From: Bacteroidota bacterium
GTDB lineage: Bacteria; Bacteroidota; Bacteroidia; Flavobacteriales_F; PHOS-HE28
Reading direction: 5' to 3'
Assembly: GCA_963169595.1 (NCBI GenBank)
Contig: CAUJFM010000209.1
Location: 1-13,176, forward strand
DNA: 13,176 nt
The position numbers and the translations under genes are program-made. This document shows, piece by piece, positions 7,814-12,985 of this stretch. The stretch's first letter is position 1. Every line of letters starts with the position of its first letter. A model generated the notes under the pieces. The model saw nothing but the letters and a program-made list of their open reading frames with translations. It did no database searches and was not told the DNA's origin.

Positions 7814-7831
7814 ACGCGGTGAAGCATAGTG

Positions 7832-7930
7832 GTGGTTTGGGCGTGCCCCTCGCAAAGCCTCGGGTCGCGCTTTCCGCTGCAAGTCCTCGCTCGTTCCTCG
7901 CTGCGGGCTTTCCGCTGCAATCGCTCACGC
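7832..7930 (-). repeat. Structured repeat, copy 1
   Basis: Read on the minus strand it opens GCGTGAGCGATTGCAGCGGA and closes GGCACGCCCAAACCAC. The end blocks pair (GCGTG with CACGC), giving an outer stem. Inside are a GCGG-AAAGC-CCGC hairpin, a variable stretch, the conserved GAGGACTTGCAGCGGA block and a second variable stretch. The same scaffold recurs at 8788-8891, 10525-10635 and 12481-12714. It fills the gap between two small orphan genes. Confidence 0.8.
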
Positions 7931-7940
7931 AAACCTCTCT

Positions 7941-8465
7941 ATGACCAACGCCGCACAGACATATCGATACACTCGCGAGTGCACCAAGTGCGGATGGAGC
8001 GAAGAGCGGGCGCTCGGGATACGAGATGCCGCCTTCGAACTTGTTCCTTCGAGTTGGGAGCCTTGTCCGAAGTGTGGGGCTCAATCTTGGTCCAGTAGCC
8101 TTGAACAACCAACACTCACCCCCGATCTTCTTATGGAGTGGGCTTCTGATGCGAGTCTTCACTTGATGAGTCAGGATGAGGAGTTGGTCCTAGCCAACGA
8201 GGAGTATCTCGAAACCATGCTCAACATCCTCGACAACGAACTGGGGCTTCCACACAAACGAGGGGTGATCATCGAAGCGATGTGCGTCATGGCCTATGAC
8301 AACTTGAACACGATCAATAACACCCCAAGTCCCGAACAAGCAGGACGAGCCAACCGTGTGCTTCAAGAACTGACTAAGCGGAAATCACTGGTCTTGACTC
8401 ACAAGAACTTGGTGATGGACTACGTCCAGAAAGAGGTATTTCCAAGACTTGACATTGCCACCTGA
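7941..8465 (+). CDS. Hypothetical zinc-ribbon protein
   Basis: A 174-residue cytoplasmic protein with two CxxC pairs, CTKC (14-17) and CPKC (42-45), an arrangement typical of a small zinc ribbon. The following region (residues about 60-174) is helical and charged: acidic (SQDEELVLANEEYLETMLNI), then NNTPSPEQAGRANRVLQELTKRKSL, and ending in an amphipathic helix. No catalytic motif is visible, so it may bind nucleic acid or protein. It lies between structured repeat copy 1 (11 bases upstream) and a tandem palindrome cluster, with no obvious promoter. Base composition is clearly more AT-rich than the flanking beta-oxidation genes, consistent with an accessory gene. Coding status is supported by the zinc ribbon and the uninterrupted frame. 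Confidence 0.68.
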   Translation: MTNAAQTYRYTRECTKCGWSEERALGIRDAAFELVPSSWEPCPKCGAQSWSSSLEQPTLTPDLLMEWASDASLHLMSQDEELVLANEEYLETMLNILDNELGLPHKRGVIIEAMCVMAYDNLNTINNTPSPEQAGRANRVLQELTKRKSLVLTHKNLVMDYVQKEVFPRLDIAT

Positions 8466-8555
8466 TTAAGGATGATAGCTCCTCTCAATCACCCAAACTG
8501 GAACGCAATCCACGTAAACGCTCGGAGCGGCACCCCGCAGGCCGGCCAAACACCG

Positions 8556-8706
8556 GCTGCGACCCCTTCAGGGTCGAATGCCTCCTTGGTGGTACAAATG
8601 CTAGTTGCTGCGACCCCTTCAGGGTCGAATGCCTCCTTGGCGGAACGAATGCTAGTTGCTGCGACCCCTTCGGGGTCGAATGCGCGCGCAGCCGCACGCA
8701 GGCTGG
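8556..8706. repeat. 51-bp tandem repeat, three units
   Basis: The sequence GCTGCGACCCCTTC begins at 8556, 8607 and 8658, an exact 51-bp period. Units 1 and 2 share nearly all positions (GCCTCCTTGG..., ATGCTAGTT), while unit 3 degenerates after the palindrome. Because 51 is a multiple of three, it produces a repetitive open frame (TPSGSNASL...) that I do not consider a gene. Confidence 0.85.
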
Positions 8707-8774
8707 GCCTGACCCCGGAGGGGTCACAGACTTTAGAAAAATGCCCCCATGCCGCCACGACCCTGAAGGGGTCG
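8560..8774. repeat. Cluster of five GACCCC palindromes
   Basis: Five short hairpins: CGACCC-CTTCA-GGGTCG (8560-8576 and 8611-8627), CGACCCC-TTC-GGGGTCG (8662-8678), TGACCCC-GGA-GGGGTCA (8710-8726) and CGACCC-TGAAG-GGGTCG (8758-8774). The last two read in the opposite orientation to the first three. This is a REP/BIME-like layout filling the gap before structured repeat copy 3. None is followed by a T-run. Confidence 0.8.
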
Positions 8775-8787
8775 CAGCCGGAGTTCC

Positions 8788-8891
8788 GCGTGAGGGATAG
8801 AAGCGGAAAGCCCGCAGGTCCCGATTCCTATCGGGACCGAGGACTTGAAGCGGATAGCCCGACGGCGCTGCATTTAAGCGCCGGCACGCCC
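8788..8891 (+). repeat. Structured repeat, copy 3 (best-folding copy)
   Basis: Opens GCGTGAGGGATAGAAGCGGA and closes GGCACGCCC. Predicted fold by eye: outer stem GCGTG (8788-8792) with CACGC (8885-8889); GCGG-AAAGC-CCGC; a perfect 9-bp hairpin GGTCCCGAT-TCCT-ATCGGGACC (8817-8838); CGG-ATAG-CCCG; and a perfect hairpin CGGCGCT-GCATTTA-AGCGCCG (8863-8883). It is the plus-strand equivalent of the copies at 7832 and 10525, with completely different arm sequences. Confidence 0.82.
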
Positions 8892-8892
8892 A

Positions 8893-8941
8893 CCCTTCGA
8901 CTCCGCTCAGGGCGGGCAAATCGACAAGCTCAGTGTAACGA
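8893..8941. repeat. REP-like fragment upstream of the thiolase
   Basis: CCTTCGACTCCGCTCAGGG followed by TCGACAAGCTCAGTGTAACG: two variants of a CTTCGAC...GCTCAG half-palindrome in tandem. This motif type is widespread as dispersed repeats in bacterial genomes (recalled, not checked). The remaining bases to the thiolase start at 8996 show no convincing promoter. Confidence 0.5.
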
Positions 8942-8995
8942 GCACACACACCAAGCAATAGTCAGTCCGGCATAGGACATAAGACAGCACTCCAA

Positions 8996-10171
8996 ATGAA
9001 CGCATACATCATCGCCGGTTTCCGCTCCGCCGTGGGCAAAGCGCCACGCGGCAAATTCCGTTTCACCCGCCCGGACGACCTGGCGGCGCACGTGGTGAAC
9101 CACCTGGTGAGCTCGGTGCCGAACCTGGACCGCGCGCTCATCGACGACGTGATCGTGGGCAACGCCACGCCCGAGGCCGAGCAGGGCCTGAACATCGGCC
9201 GCATGATCAGCCTGATGGGCCTGAACACCGACAAGGTGCCGGGCATGACGGTGAACCGCTACTGCAGCAGCGGCAGCGAGACCATCGCCATCGCGGCGGC
9301 CAAGATCCACAGCGGACAGGCCGACATGATCGTGGCGGGCGGCGTGGAGTGCATGAGCCCGATCCCCTTCGGCGGCTGGCGCATCGTGCCGAACGCCAAG
9401 GTGGGCAAGGCGCAGCCCACCTACTACTGGGGCATGGGCCTCACCGCCGAGGCCGTGGCGCGCGACTTCAAGGTGAGCCGCGCCGACCAGGACGCCTTCA
9501 GCCTGCGCAGCCACGAGAAGGCGTTGGCCGCCATCAGCGCCGGCAAGTTCAAGGACGAGATCGTGCCCTACACCGTGGAGCGCGTGTACCTGGATGCGAA
9601 GGAGAAGCGCCAGGTGGAGAAGTACGTGGTGGACACCGATGAAGGTCCGCGCGCGAGCACCCTGGAGGCGCTGGCGAAGCTGAAGCCGGTGTTCGACGCG
9701 AAGGGCAGCGTGACGGCGGGCATCTCCAGCCAGACAAGCGATGGCGCGGCTTTCGTGCTGGTGGTGAGCGAGCGCATGCTGAAGGAGCTCAATGTGAAAC
9801 CGATCGCGCGCCTCCTCTCCTACCACGTGGCGGGCGTGGAGCCGCGCATCATGGGCATCGGTCCGGTGGCGGCGGTGCCGAAGGCGCTGGAGAAGGCCGG
9901 GCTGAAGCTGAGCGACATCGGGCTGTTCGAACTGAACGAGGCCTTTGCCTCGCAATCGCTGGCGGTGGTGCGCGAGCTGGGCATCGACCCGGAGCTGGTG
10001 AACGTGAACGGCGGCGCCATCGCGCTGGGGCATCCGCTGGGATGCACGGGCGCGAAACTGAGCGTGCAGCTGTTCAACGAGATGCGGCGACGAAAGCAGA
10101 AGTACGGCGTGGTGACGATGTGTGTGGGGACGGGGCAGGGGGCGGCGAGTGTGTTCGAGTTGTTGAATTGA
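8996..10171 (+). CDS. Acetyl-CoA C-acyltransferase (thiolase)
   Basis: A 391-residue thiolase, full length for the family, which cleaves 3-ketoacyl-CoA to acetyl-CoA plus a shortened acyl-CoA, the last step of beta-oxidation. Catalytic elements are all present: nucleophile Cys90 in NRYCSSGSE; the NEAFA motif; His346 in GGAIALGHPLGCTGA; and Cys376 in CVGTGQGAA near the C-terminus. The last motif has Thr at the position where many thiolases have Gly (CxGGGxG); I take this as subgroup variation. In related genomes this gene usually follows the bifunctional enzyme directly; here it is separated by about 1.6 kb of orphan genes and repeats, so it may need its own promoter, which I cannot see. The small membrane-protein gene follows 18 bases later. 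Confidence 0.95.
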   Translation: MNAYIIAGFRSAVGKAPRGKFRFTRPDDLAAHVVNHLVSSVPNLDRALIDDVIVGNATPEAEQGLNIGRMISLMGLNTDKVPGMTVNRYCSSGSETIAIAAAKIHSGQADMIVAGGVECMSPIPFGGWRIVPNAKVGKAQPTYYWGMGLTAEAVARDFKVSRADQDAFSLRSHEKALAAISAGKFKDEIVPYTVERVYLDAKEKRQVEKYVVDTDEGPRASTLEALAKLKPVFDAKGSVTAGISSQTSDGAAFVLVVSERMLKELNVKPIARLLSYHVAGVEPRIMGIGPVAAVPKALEKAGLKLSDIGLFELNEAFASQSLAVVRELGIDPELVNVNGGAIALGHPLGCTGAKLSVQLFNEMRRRKQKYGVVTMCVGTGQGAASVFELLN

Positions 10172-10189
10172 GCCGCGGACCAGAAGGTC

Positions 10190-10504
10190 ATGAAACCAAT
10201 GGACGAGCGCACGGCATTGAAAGTCGCGGACGTCACGACCATCGTGAACATGGTCTTTGTGCTGGCTCTGTTCCTCACCTACTTCCAGACCAAGGCGGTC
10301 ATTGAAAGTCCGCTGATCCCAGAATGGACCGTGGGGGTCGTGATGGGACCTTACATGTTGAAGGGATGTATTCTCACCATTGGGCTGATTGTGGGAATGC
10401 TCTTCAGAACATTCGGCCAAGTCCGTGCCCAGATCTGGTTGAACGGATTGCTCATCGTCTTCTCGCTCATCTTCAGCCACGCATACTCATTCGTCATGTC
10501 CTGA
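10190..10504 (+). CDS. Small membrane protein, three predicted transmembrane helices
   Basis: A 104-residue protein that I do not recognise. Hydrophobic segments at about residues 14-33, 48-72 and 82-102 predict three membrane helices; the N-terminus is short and charged (MKPMDERTALK), and FRTFGQVRAQ (72-81) forms a basic loop. It starts 18 bases after the thiolase stop on the same strand, so it is probably read from the same transcript. Composition is more AT-rich than the thiolase. The predicted topology and consistent hydrophobic pattern support it as real, but no function can be assigned. Structured repeat copy 2 begins about 20 bases after its stop. Confidence 0.68.
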   Translation: MKPMDERTALKVADVTTIVNMVFVLALFLTYFQTKAVIESPLIPEWTVGVVMGPYMLKGCILTIGLIVGMLFRTFGQVRAQIWLNGLLIVFSLIFSHAYSFVMS

Positions 10505-10524
10505 CATGCCGAAAAAGTGTGATA

Positions 10525-10635
10525 GTGGTTTGGGCGTGCCCCCTCCCCCGGCGCAAGGCCGGGGCTCGGGGTACGGCTCTCCGCTGTACTCCTCGCTCGT
10601 TCCTCGCTGCGGGGTGCCGCTCCGATCCGTCACGC
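10525..10635 (-). repeat. Structured repeat, copy 2
   Basis: On the minus strand it opens GCGTGACGGATCGGAGCGGC and closes GGCACGCCCAAACCAC. It shares with copy 1 the stretch GCAGCGAGGAACGAGCGAGGA and the tail AAACCAC. The terminal arm is a strong hairpin, CCCCGGC-CTTGC-GCCGGGG, quite unlike the arm at the same position in copy 1. It lies between the small membrane protein gene and the next secreted protein gene. Confidence 0.8.
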
Positions 10636-10688
10636 GAATTGCACGCGATGGTCACAAAACAGAGGTCTTAGCATAAACAGCCAAAGAC

Positions 10689-11222
10689 ATGAAAGCACCG
10701 ATCCTACTCCCAGCCCTCGCGTTTTGCAATTTGGCATTGGGTCAGGAAAGTATCCTGCCAGCAAGCTCAGCTTATTCGTATCAAGGGCCATGTTGTGACG
10801 CTTCGGGAAACCCTTCCAACCCTGCCGATCCGGCATATCAGGTATACACAGTGCGGTCGTTCAAGAAGACCACCCCGGTGGAGTTAGTCATCAAGTCGAT
10901 CACCATCGGAAAGGAGCGCCGGAGCGTTGATTTCAAGTTCAACGCCAGTATCGCTTCGGAGACGGATGTGTTACAGATTACCGACGGCTTAGGCGTGAAA
11001 ATCGTTCTTGGACAAATTCAGGAGAACAAGAGAAACAAGTACATCTACAAGCTAATCATCTTCCGACGGGATCAGGCAAGTGATTGTTGGCGTCCCCTGA
11101 GCACTTTCCTCCAAATGATGGATGTGTATGCTCAAACCATCAGTCTCAACATGTACTCGATAGGAGCAGAAGGCACCGAAGACTTTGTCCGGATCGAAGA
11201 GGCGTGGATGAAGCTGAATTGA
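10689..11222 (+). CDS. Hypothetical secreted protein
   Basis: A 177-residue protein that I do not recognise. The N-terminus (MKAPILLPALAFCNLALGQE) is a good signal peptide with cleavage after LALG or LALGQ, so it is probably periplasmic or secreted. The mature start has CCDASGNPSNPADPAYQ, then a charged beta-rich region (KTTPVELVIKSITIGKERRSVDFKF) and a helical end (FVRIEEAWMKLN). No lipobox and no T9SS domain. It is 3 bases from the following lipoprotein hydrolase gene, so the two very likely form an operon and may act together in the envelope. More AT-rich than the beta-oxidation genes and its downstream partner. Confidence 0.68.
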   Translation: MKAPILLPALAFCNLALGQESILPASSAYSYQGPCCDASGNPSNPADPAYQVYTVRSFKKTTPVELVIKSITIGKERRSVDFKFNASIASETDVLQITDGLGVKIVLGQIQENKRNKYIYKLIIFRRDQASDCWRPLSTFLQMMDVYAQTISLNMYSIGAEGTEDFVRIEEAWMKLN

Positions 11223-11225
11223 GGT

Positions 11226-12149
11226 ATGAACCCAGCACTCTCCGCCAAGTCCTGCCTTGCCACCTTTTTCGCGGGCAGCTTGCTCTTCGCCGCCTGCCAG
11301 TCCCCAGCCCCACCACAGGCACAGGCCCCACGCGAGATCCACACCCCCACCTACGACCTGATCATCCCCATCGAGCCGAAAGCCCTGCTGATCCTCCTCC
11401 CCTGCTTCCCGTGCGATGCGGCGGATACGAGGTCGGAGTCGCCCATCGCGGACACGGCGGTGGCCAACGGCATTGCGGTGCTGATGATGAACTTCAACCA
11501 GCACATCCTGATGAGCGATGCGGAGAAGCGGGAGGTGCTCGATACGATCGCGGCGGCTGTGAAGGCGCAGGGGGTCGATGCCACGAACACCTTCATCGGC
11601 GGCTTCTCCTCCGGCGGCAACGTGAGCGTGCTGCTGGCGAAGGAGCTGGTGCGCGCGCCGCGACCGGGCATCGGTCTCAAGGGCGTCTTCGCCGTGGACA
11701 GTCCACTGGACCTGGTGCACCTGTATGACTGTTCGAAGCTCGACCTAGCGAAGACGACCTTCCCACAGTACAAGGACGAGGCGCGCATGGTGGTGGCACT
11801 GCTGGACAGCACGCTCGGTTCACCCACCGACAGCCTGCCCAACTACGAGCGCTCCGCCCCCCTGCTGAACACGGCCTCGAGCGTGGCCCCGCTGAAGGAC
11901 CTACCCATCCGCTTCTACACGGAGCCGGACACCGCATGGTGGCGCGCCAACCGCGACGACAGCTACGAGGAGCTGAACTCCTTCGCCATGAAGCGCATAC
12001 ACGACACGCTGGTGGCGATGGGGAATGCGCGGGCGGAGTACATCACCACGGAAGGACGCGGCGTGCAGCACGGCAACCGGCACCCGCACGCGTGGTCGAT
12101 CGTGGAGGAGCGGGAGCTGGTGCGGTGGATGGAGGGGTTGGTGGATTAG
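11226..12149 (+). CDS. Lipoprotein alpha/beta hydrolase
   Basis: A 307-residue predicted lipoprotein. The signal sequence ends in LLFAAC with lipid Cys24, followed by a Pro/Gln/Ala linker (QSPAPPQAQAP). The remainder fits an alpha/beta-hydrolase fold: ALLILLPCFPC (53-63) as the oxyanion strand, the nucleophile elbow GGFSSGGN with Ser128 in GFSSG, VFAVDSPLDLVHL (154-166) after the next strand, and a C-terminal HGNRHPHAWS, where His288 or His282 could be catalytic. The acid is probably Asp235 or Glu233 in YTEPDTAWW. Substrate unknown; an esterase or peptidase acting in the periplasm or at the surface is likely. It follows the secreted orphan by 3 bases. GC-rich codon use matches the beta-oxidation genes rather than that partner. 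Confidence 0.78.
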   Translation: MNPALSAKSCLATFFAGSLLFAACQSPAPPQAQAPREIHTPTYDLIIPIEPKALLILLPCFPCDAADTRSESPIADTAVANGIAVLMMNFNQHILMSDAEKREVLDTIAAAVKAQGVDATNTFIGGFSSGGNVSVLLAKELVRAPRPGIGLKGVFAVDSPLDLVHLYDCSKLDLAKTTFPQYKDEARMVVALLDSTLGSPTDSLPNYERSAPLLNTASSVAPLKDLPIRFYTEPDTAWWRANRDDSYEELNSFAMKRIHDTLVAMGNARAEYITTEGRGVQHGNRHPHAWSIVEERELVRWMEGLVD

Positions 12150-12225
12150 AGATCGGCATCGGTCATGCAGTGAACGGATAGCCCACCAGGCAACGATCTT
12201 TGACTTCAATTTGCTCTTATTCCTC

Positions 12226-12410
12226 CAACTGGTGACGATCCGTCACCAGTTGAACCCAGCCTGCGTCAGCCTTCCCGTCGATGACAGTTTGTCACCAACT
12301 GAAACAGGAACGAGGCCAACCGGTTACAGATCGTAACCGGTTGATACCACCCTCGGGCAACTGGTAACAGATCGTTACCAGTTCAGTTGGTTAAAGATCG
12401 AAACCAACTG
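12226..12410. repeat. Array of five related GATC-containing hairpins
   Basis: H1 12226-12252: CAACTGGTGACG / CGTCACCAGTTG around ATC. H2 12277-12299: GTCGATGACA / TGTCACCAAC around GTT, two mismatches. H3 12317-12343: CAACCGGTTAC / GTAACCGGTTG around AGATC. H4 12359-12383: AACTGGTAAC / GTTACCAGTT around AGATC. H5 12384-12410: CAGTTGGTT / AACCAACTG around AAAGATCGA. The arms are variants of MAACYGGTNAC and differ between units by paired changes. Either tandem operators or a structured RNA; no gene lies here. Confidence 0.85.
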
Positions 12411-12430
12411 CACTTTGGAGGTGCTGGCGA

Positions 12431-12467
12431 TATCCGAGAATATCCGGTAATAGCCGCGAAATATCCG
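12431..12467. repeat. Phased decamer direct repeats
   Basis: TATCCGAGAA, TATCCGGTAA, TAGCCGCGAA and, one base later, TATCCGAAAA start at 12431, 12441, 12451 and 12462. The consensus is TATCCGNRAA at one unit per helical turn. This places the units on one face of the DNA and resembles iteron-like or cooperative protein-binding sites. Confidence 0.7.
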
Positions 12468-12480
12468 AAAACGGAAGTCC

Positions 12481-12714
12481 GCGTGAGGGGGCGGAGCGGC
12501 AGCCTGCCGAAGGTGAAGCGAAGGTGGTGCCCGAGCGAGGAGGCGACCGCAGGAAGCCACCGGAGCCGGTGCAACACCCGCTGAACCGAGGCAGCTACAG
12601 CGGAGCACCCGACCCCGCCTTCGCCCTCCCTGCGGTCGGGCTTCGGCGGGCAATGCCCGAACAGTCTGAAGGATCCGGCTCACCGGAACGGGCGGCGAAG
12701 GCGGGGGCACGCCC
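12481..12714 (+). repeat. Structured repeat, copy 4 (expanded)
   Basis: Same scaffold: opens GCGTGAGGGGGCGGAGCGGC, has the inner block GAGGCAGCTACAGCGGAGCA with CCCGACC, and closes GGCACGCCCA. Its arms are much longer. The last is a perfect 13-bp stem CCCCGCCTTCGCC (12613-12625) / GGCGAAGGCGGGG (12694-12706) whose loop itself contains CGGGC-AAT-GCCCG (12647-12659) and TCCGG-CTCA-CCGGA (12674-12687). ACCGG-AG-CCGGT lies at 12559-12570. It looks like a copy that has received further repeat sequence in its arms. Confidence 0.75.
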
Positions 12715-12889
12715 AAGGCAAGACTCAAGTCACAAGGTTCACGCCTTCGCTGGGGGCTACGGCGTGCGCGGCAAGTGTCAAGGGATCCAGGTCGCCCGGC
12801 ACCATCCCCCAGTCGCCAATGACCTCCCGATACCTATCGGGACGCCATTCGCCCTCCCTACTTCTCGAACCACCCCGGTTGGAAATTTG

Positions 12890-12908
12890 TTATGCGTGCA
12901 TAACTTTA
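12890..12908 (+). promoter_or_regulatory. Palindromic operator and -7-like box in front of the acyl-CoA dehydrogenase gene
   Basis: TTATGC-GT-GCATAA (12890-12903) is a perfect inverted repeat whose right arm merges into TAACTTTA (12901-12908), a 7-of-8 match to TAnnTTTG. It matches the site ahead of the MarR gene in 16 of 17 bases (TATGCrTGCATAACTTT). TTGG at 12879-12882, 18 bases upstream, could serve as the -33 element. Confidence 0.62.
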
Positions 12909-12948
12909 ACCCGAACCAGACGTACTACCCACAGAGGCATTTCGATCT

Positions 12949-12980
12949 TCTGATCGTCTGATCCTCTGATCATCTGATCG
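12949..12980 (+). repeat. Four exact-length octamer tandem repeats in the 5' leader
   Basis: TCTGATCG, TCTGATCC, TCTGATCA, TCTGATCG: four head-to-tail 8-mers that vary only at the last base. They end 5 bases before the acyl-CoA dehydrogenase ATG, so they occupy the ribosome-loading region of the mRNA. Copy-number slippage here would change leader length and structure without altering the protein. Confidence 0.85.
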
Positions 12981-12985
12981 ACACC

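Larger units (their letters stand above)
12715..12985. other. Leader region of the acyl-CoA dehydrogenase gene
   Basis: Part of the 836-base gene-free stretch 12150-12985. Besides the features listed separately, it holds a perfect hairpin TCCCGATA-CC-TATCGGGA (12825-12842), differing by one base from the core of the hairpin inside repeat copy 3. A possible -33 TTGG lies at 12879-12882, 18 bases before TAACTTTA. No open frame here looks coding. Confidence 0.6.

Noticed and set aside
8556..8706. Possible CRISPR array.
   Set aside because: Whole 51-bp units are repeated including the would-be spacers, only three units exist, and no cas genes are nearby.
8472..8975. 167-residue frame with TPSGSNASL repeats.
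   Set aside because: It is produced by the 51-bp tandem repeat (multiple of three) and runs on through structured repeat copy 3; the sequence is explained as repeats.
10131..10142. Thr in CVGTGQG of the thiolase as a defective active site.
   Set aside because: The catalytic Cys90, His346 and Cys376 are all intact, and this loop varies among thiolase subgroups.
8930..10480. 516-residue minus-strand open frame.
   Set aside because: Antisense shadow of the thiolase gene, rich in His, Arg and Ala, with no family features.
7832..12714. Integron-like gene cassettes (small ORF followed by structured repeat).
   Set aside because: The repeats lack attC core sites such as GTTRRRY, occur in both orientations, and no integrase gene is visible.
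12524..12961. 145-residue plus-strand frame.
   Set aside because: It is made of structured repeat copy 4 and the promoter region and ends inside the octamer repeats; no protein-like character.
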